From Bacteroidota bacterium (GTDB taxonomy: Bacteria > Bacteroidota > Bacteroidia > Chitinophagales > Chitinophagaceae), in the NCBI GenBank assembly GCA_023423015.1, contig JAFAGE010000065.1:1-14356 (forward strand): a stretch of 14,356 nucleotides of DNA. The letters are read 5' to 3'. A model generated the notes under the pieces. It made no database searches, was not told the DNA's origin, and saw nothing but the letters and a program-made list of their open reading frames with translations. Below are positions 1 to 7,600 of this stretch, in pieces. Numbering within the stretch: the stretch's first letter is position 1; every line of letters begins with the position of its first letter. The position numbers and the translations under genes are program-made.

Positions 1-1776
1 CTCCACATCCTTGCCATGTGGCTCAATGGAGAATTTATTGAAGCCTATAAACACGACATGAAAGGCACGCCCTGCGAATCTGTTATCAGGAGCGAGTCGG
101 GCGTCTACCATATTCCCGATAAAATTATTCAACTGTTTCCCGAAAGCAAAACCCTCGCTGTTCACAACGCCGTCAGCTATATGGGATTTGCACTTACCGA
201 CGCGCAGGGGAATGTTTTAGGAAATATTGCAGTGCTCGATAACAAAGCGATGCATAATAAACTCCGCATCGAAAACATCCTGAGGATTTTTGCTGCCCGC
301 GCTTCGGCCGAACTGCAACGCCTGCGTGCGGAGAAACAAGTGGAGGAAAGTGAGCAGCGGCTTCGCCGGCTAATTAATGGCACACATGATGCAATCGTTG
401 AACTCGATTACAATCTGAACATCATCCAGGCCAATACAGCTGCGAAGAAATTATTCCAGATCGATGATTTTGCCCCGGATCAGTCTCTTAAGAAACTGCT
501 GCGGGTAGAGGGTTTGCAGAAAGTAACCCACGCATTACTTCAACTACAACTCCGGCAGAGCGACCTTCCATACTATTGGTTTCCGGAATACATCGAATGT
601 GAAACGTCAACAGGCGAACCATTCCCTGCTGAAGCTACCATAACCAAACTCAGTTATGCAGAACGCACACATTACATACTTGTGCTGCGAAACGTACGGC
701 ATAAACTGGAAGCAGAAGAGAAGATTAAAACACTCAGCATCGAAACGCAATTTCTGCGCGATGAAATAAAAACGATCTACAACGTTCACGAAATAGTTGG
801 GTTTAGTCCTGCTATATTAAAAGCTCTTAATGCCGTTCGCCTCGTAAGCAGAACAAATGCTACGGTACTGCTGACCGGTGAAACCGGTACAGGTAAAGAA
901 TTGTTTGCACGTGCTATCCATAATGCAAGCAGCCGCGCCGGCAAAGCCATGGTTAAACTCAACTGCGGTGCATTGCCTGCCAACCTCATTGAGAGTGAAT
1001 TATTCGGACACGAAAAAGGGGCTTTCACCGGCGCTAACACAAAAAGAGAAGGTCGTTTCACGGTAGCAAATAACGGAACAATCTTCCTCGACGAGATAGG
1101 CGAAATTCCGCTTGAACTCCAGGCGAAGCTTCTTCGTGTTTTACAGGAAGGTGAATTTGAACCGATCGGCAGCAACACCACTATGAAAGTGAACGTGCGC
1201 GTAATTGCTGCTACCAATAGAAATCTGCTCGACGAAGTGCGTAAAGGTACCTTCCGTGAAGACTTATATTATCGCCTTAATGTTTATCCAATTAATATTC
1301 CACCTCTACGCGAACGTGGGAACGATATCATCCAGCTTGCTGAAAACTTCCTGAAACAGTTTGCGCATAGTATGCACAAAACTATTCCTCCCCTGGATGA
1401 AAAAGGCAAACAACGTTTGCTCTCTTATCCCTGGCCGGGAAATGTGCGTGAACTAAAAAATGTGATGGAAAGAATGGTGATTACTTACGAAGGTGGAGCG
1501 CTGAATATGAGTGTCGACAGTGTCTCGTCACCCAATGCGGTACGAAACATCAACCTATCACCCTCGAAGAAAATATTTACCTCCTCAGAACTACGCGAGT
1601 TGGAAAAAGAGAATATTGTACTCGCCCTCAGTCTTTGCAATGGAAAAATTTCAGGACCCGATGGTGCAGCTGCCATGCTCGACCTTCCTCCTTCCACATT
1701 AAGCTCGCGCATGAAAGCGCTCGACATTGGCAAGGTTTACGATATTTCATCAACGAAAAATCGTGAGTATACGTAA
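1..1776 (+). CDS. Sigma-54-dependent transcriptional activator, GAF-PAS-AAA+-HTH (5' partial)
   Basis: This is an enhancer-binding activator of sigma-54 RNA polymerase; it uses ATP hydrolysis to open -24/-12 promoters. The frame is open to the first base of the window. The GAF domain appears to lack its first part, so the true start is probably upstream; the first internal Met is at base 16 (residue numbers count from it). Domains: GAF about 1-105 (GTPCESV at 18-24, SYMG at 54-57), PAS about 113-230, short coil 230-250, AAA+ about 258-490, Fis-type HTH about 530-573. Visible motifs are Walker A GETGTGKE (288-295), the sigma-54-contact loop GAFTGA (335-340), Walker B GTIFLDEIGE (354-363) and YPWPGNVREL (471-480). 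There is no receiver domain, so control is probably by ligand or redox sensing through GAF/PAS. The intact GAFTGA loop supports true sigma-54 dependence. The target is unknown; the haloperoxidase gene downstream is a candidate. Confidence 0.93.
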   Translation, partial: LHILAMWLNGEFIEAYKHDMKGTPCESVIRSESGVYHIPDKIIQLFPESKTLAVHNAVSYMGFALTDAQGNVLGNIAVLDNKAMHNKLRIENILRIFAARASAELQRLRAEKQVEESEQRLRRLINGTHDAIVELDYNLNIIQANTAAKKLFQIDDFAPDQSLKKLLRVEGLQKVTHALLQLQLRQSDLPYYWFPEYIECETSTGEPFPAEATITKLSYAERTHYILVLRNVRHKLEAEEKIKTLSIETQFLRDEIKTIYNVHEIVGFSPAILKALNAVRLVSRTNATVLLTGETGTGKELFARAIHNASSRAGKAMVKLNCGALPANLIESELFGHEKGAFTGANTKREGRFTVANNGTIFLDEIGEIPLELQAKLLRVLQEGEFEPIGSNTTMKVNVRVIAATNRNLLDEVRKGTFREDLYYRLNVYPINIPPLRERGNDIIQLAENFLKQFAHSMHKTIPPLDEKGKQRLLSYPWPGNVRELKNVMERMVITYEGGALNMSVDSVSSPNAVRNINLSPSKKIFTSSELRELEKENIVLALSLCNGKISGPDGAAAMLDLPPSTLSSRMKALDIGKVYDISSTKNREYT

Positions 1777-1811
1777 AATCGTTAGATAATCGGCGCTTAC
1801 AAAAAGTTCAG

Positions 1812-1878
1812 GTGTGTGATAACCAGGTATTTATCCGTTTGGCACCGGTGTTGACAAACTCGGTCAAAAATCACACAC
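1812..1878. repeat. 9-bp inverted repeat around the haloperoxidase promoter region
   Basis: GTGTGTGAT at 1812-1820 is the exact reverse complement of ATCACACAC at 1870-1878. The arms are 49 bases apart, too far for a simple terminator hairpin. Their midpoint, about base 1845, falls on the candidate -24/-12 element. This could be a pair of operator half-sites for a regulator that loops or dimerises across the promoter, or it could be chance. The right arm ends two bases before the haloperoxidase start codon. Confidence 0.35.
1840..1855 (+). promoter_or_regulatory. Candidate sigma-54 (-24/-12) promoter for the haloperoxidase gene
   Basis: The sequence TGGCACCGGTGTTGAC fits the -24/-12 consensus TGGCAC-N5-TTGCW, with GG at 1841-1842 and the correct 10-base spacing to the -12 G at 1853. 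The weak point is the usually invariant C of the -12 GC, which is A at 1854. A start of transcription near 1865 would leave about 16 bases of leader before the ATG at 1881. The upstream neighbour is a sigma-54 activator, which makes the match more interesting. An alternative is a housekeeping -7 element at 1834-1841 (TCCGTTTG, one mismatch to TAnnTTTG), although no clear -33 TTG accompanies it. Confidence 0.33.
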
Positions 1879-1880
1879 GC

Positions 1881-3149
1881 ATGAAACGCAATCAAATTCT
1901 GGTGTTATTCGCCCTTCTGCTGGCGGCGATCACCACTTCCTGCAGCAGGAAGGTAGTTGAACAGGGGCCGGCAGTTTTATCTAACCGAACGGTGCTTGAC
2001 TGGAATGTGGCCGCTTATGAAGCAATGGGTGGCAAAACCTACCAGCATTCTTTACTCGCTTCGCGGATCAATGCGATGGTGCACATTGCCATGCATGACG
2101 CCATCAACGCCATTGAACCAAAGTATCAACAGCACACGTACAAAAATTCAGTTGAAGGAGCCAACGTTGAAACTGCAGCCGCTTATGCGGCACATACAGT
2201 GCTGTCGGCATCGTTCCCCGCCAAAAAACAAATGCTCGATTCAGTGCTTGCATTGTCTACTTCACAGATCGCTGAAAGCGATGCTAAAGCCAAAGGCAAA
2301 CAAGTGGGCCTGGAAGCAGGTAATGCGATACTCACGAGCCGTGCAGGTGACGGAGCAGACCTTGACCCGATGGCGAAAATTGAAACATCTACTGTGCCGG
2401 GGGTTTATAATGTGGTGCCACCATTCGACATCATTTTTGCTCCACATTGGAAAACAATGAAGACGTTTGGTGTTGCCAAACCCGACCAGTTCAGGCCTGT
2501 GCCTCCTCCTTCGCTGAACAGCGACGAATATGCTGTTGCATTCAATGAAGTGAAAGACAAAGGCAGCAAAAACAGTACAACGCGCACAGAAGAAGAGTCT
2601 TTCTATGCCAAATACTGGTATGAATTTTCTGAAGCGGGCTGGAACCGCGTAGCACGCATTGCAGCAATCGATAAACAACTCGACCTGGTTGAAACTGCGC
2701 GACTTCTTGCCCTGGTTAACATGGCACTTGCAGATGCGTACACCACCGGATGGGATGCTAAATTTCACTATAACTTCTGGCGCCCCTACACAGCAATAAG
2801 AGCTGCGGCAAAAGATCCAAACAATGCCACTGCCCCCGATCCTGAATGGGAGCCAGCAATGCCTACTCCGCCGGTGCAGGACTATCCAAGTACGCACAGC
2901 GCACTGGGTAATGCAGCAGCACAGGTGTTGATCACCGTATTGGGCGACGCACCCTTTACCATGAGCTCACCTACAGCAGTTCCGGCAGACGCTACACGCT
3001 CGTTCAGTAGCTTCAGCGAAGCTGCTGATGAAAACGCTGACTCACGTGTAATGGCCGGCATTCACTTTCGTTTTGCCTGCTCCGCAGGGCAGAAACTAGG
3101 TGATGATGTTGGCAGGTATATAGTAGAAAATCAACTCAGGCCGAAGTAA
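1881..3149 (+). CDS. Vanadium-dependent haloperoxidase / PAP2-superfamily lipoprotein
   Basis: The 422-residue protein probably oxidises halides with hydrogen peroxide using bound vanadate; some relatives are acid phosphatases. I chose the ATG at 1881 because it opens a lipoprotein signal (MKRNQILVLFALLLAAITTS, then Cys21). The frame extends back to a GTG at 1812, but that would bury the signal. Cys21 is followed by Ser-Arg-Lys rather than an acidic export signal, suggesting a periplasm-facing lipoprotein. The oxyanion-binding residues match the fungal chloroperoxidase pattern in order and spacing: K294 and R301 (KFHYNFWRP), S337-T338-H339 (YPSTHS), and R389 with H395 (SRVMAGIHF). The family's usual Ser-Gly-His is Ser-Thr-His here. 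The gene lies 104 bases after a sigma-54 activator and is convergent with cheB. The fold assignment is firm; the halide or phosphatase specificity is not known. Confidence 0.9.
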   Translation: MKRNQILVLFALLLAAITTSCSRKVVEQGPAVLSNRTVLDWNVAAYEAMGGKTYQHSLLASRINAMVHIAMHDAINAIEPKYQQHTYKNSVEGANVETAAAYAAHTVLSASFPAKKQMLDSVLALSTSQIAESDAKAKGKQVGLEAGNAILTSRAGDGADLDPMAKIETSTVPGVYNVVPPFDIIFAPHWKTMKTFGVAKPDQFRPVPPPSLNSDEYAVAFNEVKDKGSKNSTTRTEEESFYAKYWYEFSEAGWNRVARIAAIDKQLDLVETARLLALVNMALADAYTTGWDAKFHYNFWRPYTAIRAAAKDPNNATAPDPEWEPAMPTPPVQDYPSTHSALGNAAAQVLITVLGDAPFTMSSPTAVPADATRSFSSFSEAADENADSRVMAGIHFRFACSAGQKLGDDVGRYIVENQLRPK

Positions 3150-3174
3150 TATTCCTGACAAGTAGAACCCGGAA

Positions 3175-3214
3175 GGTAAAGAGGAACGCAGCAGCGTTCA
3201 ATTCTTTACCTTTT
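3175..3214. terminator. Hairpin terminator between the convergent haloperoxidase and cheB genes
   Basis: A two-part stem pairs GGTAAAG (3175-3181) with CTTTACC (3204-3210) and GAACGC (3184-3189) with GCGTTC (3194-3199), around a four-base loop, with a small asymmetric bulge between the two stems. On the plus strand it is followed by TTTT. It sits in the 80-base gap between two convergent genes, so it may stop transcription from both sides, more efficiently for the haloperoxidase. Confidence 0.7.
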
Positions 3215-3229
3215 GTGGTTTGATGTTAG

Positions 3230-3796
3230 TCACTTCACCAAAAGGTTTTTTAAAGTTTTAACCATTTCGGCGATATCCATAACATGATCGGCGGCATGTT
3301 GATTTAACGCCTGTTGTGGCATGTAGGGTACGTCGGCCGATGCTGGGTCTTGTACAATGGTGAAGCCACCCGCGTCTTTGATTCTTTTTAGTCCATATGC
3401 ACCGTCGGCATTTGCGCCGGATAATAAAATTCCAATTGCAGCTGATCCGAAAACATCCGCAACAGACTCAAAGGTTACATCGATGCTTGGCCTGCTGTAG
3501 TGTATTTTTTCTGAACGATCCAATGCAAACTCTTGTTCATTCTCGAGCAGTAAATGATAATCCGGCGGAGCGATGTAAACATAATTCCCTGCAATAATAT
3601 CCTTGTCTTCCACCTCCTTTACCGAGGCTGATGTTTTAGACGAAAGCAACGACGTGAGAATAGAATCTGAAGCATTCTTGCGGTGTACAACGATCACATA
3701 ACAGGCCGTTGATGAATCAGGTTTGTCGGCGACCAGTTTCATAACCGCTTCGAGGCTGCCTGCTGAACCGCCTATTACAACAATCTTATACATCAT
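3230..3796 (-). CDS. cheB: CheB-type protein-glutamate methylesterase (catalytic domain only)
   Basis: The protein removes methyl groups from glutamates previously methylated by CheR, and may deamidate glutamines. It consists only of the catalytic domain (188 residues) without the receiver domain of classical CheB, so it is not directly switched by phosphorylation in cis. The catalytic triad is visible: Ser11 in IGGSAGS, His38 in VVHRK and Asp131 in GANADGAYGL, followed by MPQQAL (159-164). The canonical TGMGxDG loop reads SGANADG here. I chose the ATG at 3796 because its ATGA overlaps the cheR TGA, a classic translational coupling. ATG codons at 3793 and 3811 are alternatives. It is the last gene of the signalling operon and ends in front of a hairpin terminator. 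No chemoreceptor gene is nearby, so the substrate is unknown. Confidence 0.92.
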   Translation of the reverse strand: MMYKIVVIGGSAGSLEAVMKLVADKPDSSTACYVIVVHRKNASDSILTSLLSSKTSASVKEVEDKDIIAGNYVYIAPPDYHLLLENEQEFALDRSEKIHYSRPSIDVTFESVADVFGSAAIGILLSGANADGAYGLKRIKDAGGFTIVQDPASADVPYMPQQALNQHAADHVMDIAEMVKTLKNLLVK

Positions 3797-4620
3797 TGCA
3801 TCTTGCGCCATATCTTTTCCGTTGATATCTGAGCATACCTCTTCGACAGCGACGAAACCCTAAGGTTTTCTTTTTCGCCCAAAACCAGGAAACCAAGGTT
3901 GTCGAGGCTTTCATCGAACAGGCGAAGTACTTTCTCCTGCAACACCTTGTCGAAATAGATCAGCACGTTGCGGCAGAATATCAGTTGAAACTCATTGAAC
4001 GATCGGTCAGAAACAAGGTTATGGGTAGCCGCGATCATCCTCGATATCAGTTTGTCGTTAAATTTTGCCCAGTCATATTTGGCCGTGTAATAGGTAGAGA
4101 AATCTTTTTTTCCTCCAGCAAGAATATAATTTTCTGAGTATTGCTTCATCTGGCTGACCGGAAAAATTCCTCTATGTATATTCTCAATGGCCGATGCATT
4201 CAGATCGGTAGCGTAAAGCAGCGACTTATGCAGAAGGCCGGCCTCTTCGAGTAATATTGCCATCGAAAACACTTCTTCGCCGCTGGCGCATCCCGCATGC
4301 CATATTCTTATAAACGGGTGAGTGGCAATTACAGGCAGAACCTTTTCGCGGAGTGTGTTAAAACAGGATGGATCGCGGAACATTTCCGTGACGTGCACAG
4401 TTATTTGTTCTACTACATGCGGCAGGTAATCAGCGTCGTGCCTTATTTTATACAATAACTCTGCAAAGCTTGGCAAGCGATCAATAACCATCAACCTGTT
4501 TATTCTTCGCTTTAATGAAGCCCTGGCATAATTCGAAAAGTCGTAGCCGTACCTTTCGAAAAGTTCCTTCAGCAACAATTCTACTTCGTCGTCTTTAACA
4601 GTCACCAATTTGCTGTTCAT
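3793..4620 (-). CDS. cheR: CheR-type protein-glutamate O-methyltransferase
   Basis: This 275-residue enzyme transfers a methyl group from S-adenosylmethionine to glutamate side chains, classically in the coiled coils of chemoreceptors. An N-terminal helical CheR domain (about 8-65) precedes the methyltransferase domain. Diagnostic motifs are TEMFRD (78-83), the SAM-binding loop GCASGEE (110-116), ATDLN (137-141) and CRNVLIYF (216-223). The length is normal for the family and no fusion partner is present. The stop codon overlaps the cheB start (ATGA), and the start overlaps the stop of a possible 17-codon ORF in the same way. With CheB it makes a reversible methylation pair encoded immediately downstream of a large hybrid kinase. 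CheA, CheW and receptors are absent from the window, so this is probably an alternative, non-motility signalling system. Confidence 0.95.
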   Translation of the reverse strand: MNSKLVTVKDDEVELLLKELFERYGYDFSNYARASLKRRINRLMVIDRLPSFAELLYKIRHDADYLPHVVEQITVHVTEMFRDPSCFNTLREKVLPVIATHPFIRIWHAGCASGEEVFSMAILLEEAGLLHKSLLYATDLNASAIENIHRGIFPVSQMKQYSENYILAGGKKDFSTYYTAKYDWAKFNDKLISRMIAATHNLVSDRSFNEFQLIFCRNVLIYFDKVLQEKVLRLFDESLDNLGFLVLGEKENLRVSSLSKRYAQISTEKIWRKMQ

Positions 4621-4670
4621 TTTTTCAGATCTCTTTCAACGTTAACGATGGCACTTTTGTAATCTTTCAT
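4617..4670 (-). CDS. Possible 17-codon ORF between the hybrid kinase gene and cheR
   Basis: The frame reads MKDYKSAIVNVERDLKK and then TGA. Its ATG follows the TAA stop of the hybrid kinase with no gap, and its TGA overlaps the cheR ATG as ATGA. It therefore fills the gap exactly and could couple cheR translation to the kinase gene. I do not recognise the peptide. It has no signal peptide or membrane segment and is strongly charged. It could equally be chance: the same bases contain a purine-rich stretch (GAAAGAG at 4637-4631) that might serve as a weak ribosome site for cheR. Confidence 0.25.
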   Translation of the reverse strand: MKDYKSAIVNVERDLKK

Positions 4671-7600
4671 TTATTCATAGAGCCATACCCGCAGCAGGGA
4701 AATAAGCTGGTCAAGATCTACAGGTTTCGTAATGTAGTCAGAAGCACCTGCGGCGATACACTTTTCACGGTCGCCGGCCATAGCTTTTGCTGTAACCGCT
4801 ATCACTGGCAGGTTCTTGTATTTCGGATTATCCCTTATCTGCCTGGTAGATTCGTAACCGTCCATTTCAGGCATCATCATATCAATCAGAACCAGGTCCA
4901 CTTCATTGCTTTGTAGCTGCATCAGCGCGTCCTTTCCATCGATGGCAGAAATAACATTCATGCCATAACTTTCAAGGGATTTGGAAAGGGAGAATATATT
5001 GCGCACATCATCGTCGGCTACCAACACCGTTTTTCCTTTTAGTACATCGCTCAGTTCACCGAGACGTTTGTACCGGGATCTTACTTCCTTTTTGTTTTCT
5101 TCCACAACATGAAGGAACAGCGATACTTCATCGAGTACGCGTTGGTACGACTGTGCGGTTTTTACTACAATAGAATCGGCGTATTGTTTGATTTTCGCTT
5201 CTTCGAACTGTGACAGATTTTTTCCTGTAAATACAATTACGGGGATGTTTTCGAGCCCGGGATTTTTCTTGATGTCTTCCAGGATTTCAAATGAATGCTG
5301 TGCAGGTACACCCGTGTCCAGGATCACGCAATCGGCTTCGTTGGCATTTAATGCTTTTACACCATCGCTAATATTGTTTTTAATTTCGGCATTAACGTTA
5401 TATGATTCCAGGAAATAGGCGAGTGCTTTTGCATGTTTTGAATTTTCTTCTACTATCAGCACTTTTTTCGGATGGCTCCGCAATGCCTGTTCAATTCTCC
5501 GGAAAATTTCCCCAAGCTTTTCGAAGGCTACGGGTTTGCTGATGAAATCGATGGCCCCGCTCGAAATTACCTTTGTTCTTGATTCATGGGAAGACATGAT
5601 ATGCACCGGAATTCCCTTGGTTGCCGGGTGCGATTTTAATTCTTCCATTACCTGCCAACCACTTTTAACCGGTAATTGTAAATCGAGCAGTATACCAATC
5701 GGCCTGAATTTTTTGGCGAGTTCTATGCCTTCGTCGCCACGAACAGCAACCAAGCCTTTATATCCGCGATTCCGAGCGTAATCGAGCAGTGCCCTGGCAA
5801 ATGCCGTATCGTCTTCAACAATAAGAATGGATCTGTCGTTTTCATTAACGCTCTCGCGGTCGTCGGGAATGGATGCAGGAATGGTTTCGGAAATAAATTC
5901 TTGACCGCTAACTAACTCAACAGGAATCTTTTCCTGCATGCCGTTTCCGTCGTGCAAAGGTTCCGGCATTCTTGCAGGCGCAATTGTTTTCGTTGTTTTC
6001 TGTAACGGGAGAACCAGCGTAAACTCGCTGCCCTGTCCTTCTTCGCTTTGCAGGCGTATCTCTCCGCCCAGGAGTTTTGCCAATTCGCGGGAGATCGATA
6101 ATCCAAGTCCCGTTCCACCATATTGGCGACGGGTAGAGCCATCAGCTTGCTGGAATGCTTCGAAAATACTTTGTTGCTTGGCCAGGGGAATACCGATGCC
6201 GGTATCCTTTACTGAGAAATGGATGTAACGCTCGTGTTTTTGAATGTCGAGAGTTACCGAGCCTTTCTTAGTAAATTTTAAAGCATTCGACATCAGGTTC
6301 CTGAGTATTTGTTCGGTTCGCAGCTTATCCGTTTCCACCGTGAGCGGAACATCATCGGCGGTATTGAAAAGGAGGTCGACCCCTCTGTCCTTTGCAACCG
6401 GTTCAAATAATGAACGAAGGCTGCCCACAATTTCCTGCATGGGCACTTCTTTGTATTCGAGTTCCATTTTTCCGGACTCTATTTTGGAGAGGTCTAGAAT
6501 TTCATCAATGAGTGAAAGCAGGCCTTTACCGGAAGTTTGAATAACGTTGGCATATTCAACCTGGTCGGAAGACAGGTTGTTGCTTTGGTTTTCTGCCAGG
6601 AGCCGTGACAGCAGTAATATGGAATTAAGAGGTGTTCGCAGTTCATGCGACATGTTTGCCAGGAATTCCGATTTATACTTTGTGCTTAATTCCAGTTCTT
6701 CCGCTTTTCGCTGAATCTCCAGGTTCCTCTCGAGGATGAGTTCATTTTTTTCTTCCAGCAACCTGCTACGCTCTTCCAATTCCTGTGTCGATTGCTGCAA
6801 TTCCTCATGCTGCACGCGAAGTTCTTCTTCAGAGGCTTGCAGCTTCTCTGCCTGTGCTTCAAGCTCGGCATTTATATTTTCCAGTTCCGTATGTTGTGCC
6901 TGCAATTCTTCCGATTGAGCCTGTGTTTCTGCCAGTAATTCCTGGAGTCGCTGATGATCCCTTGCACTGTGAATGGCGAGGCCTATATTAAAAGCTGCTG
7001 CCCTGAGAAACTCCTGGTCGGTTGCGGTGAATTCGTGAATGGAGGCAAGTTCAATTACTCCTTTGAAACGCTTTTCATATACGATGGGAACTGCGATAAT
7101 TGCCTTCGGCTTGAGTGAGCCGGCAGTATGATCGATCGTCAATGAAGCCTCTTCAACGGGCTGCACCAGAACCTGCTTACGTAATAAAGCACTCTGTCCC
7201 GCAACACCTTCGCCAAATCGTAATTCTTTTCTGGCTGCATTCCTGTTCAGGTTAACACTTGATGAAATTTCGAGCGTATCGTCGTTTTTAGCAAGATAGA
7301 ATACGCCTGCACCCGATTTGCTGTATTCCGTGAGGAATTGAATAACCCCGGAGGTAAGCGATGTCAGGTCTTTCTCGCCAATCATCATTTCGTTCAGATC
7401 CGCAATTCCTTTTTGTTGCCATTCTTTATCGGCGAGAGTGGAGAATGATTTATCGAGAGATTGCGCCATCTTTTCAAACGGCAAAGCCAATACTCCTAAC
7501 GTTTCTCTTTCTGACACCGCAACCCGGACGGAAAAATCTCCTTCAGCCAGTTTTTGTGTTATATGCTCAATAACATGAATCCGATCGGTGATGTTCTTAT

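Noticed and set aside
378..393. A -24/-12-like sequence, TGGCACACATGATGCA, with GG-N10-GC spacing
   Set aside because: It lies inside the sigma-54 activator's coding region, at the GAF-PAS junction, with no gene starting just downstream on that strand. It shows that near-consensus matches arise by chance in this window and lowers the weight of the 1840-1855 match.
786..1217. A 143-codon open frame antisense to the AAA+ domain of the activator
   Set aside because: It mirrors the conserved AAA+ codons on the other strand and shows no motif of its own.
1812..1880. A 23-codon N-terminal extension of the haloperoxidase from a GTG at 1812
   Set aside because: The extension would put a polar segment ahead of an obvious lipoprotein signal peptide starting at the ATG at 1881, and it would overlap the promoter-like element.
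2262..2897. A 211-codon open frame antisense to the haloperoxidase gene
   Set aside because: It lies wholly within a well-supported gene, and its translation is rich in Cys, Arg and Phe with no recognisable domain, as expected of a shadow frame.
3230..4620. A classical chemotaxis operon
   Set aside because: Only CheR and receiver-less CheB are present. There is no receptor, CheA, CheW or CheY, so a motility role is not supported by this window.
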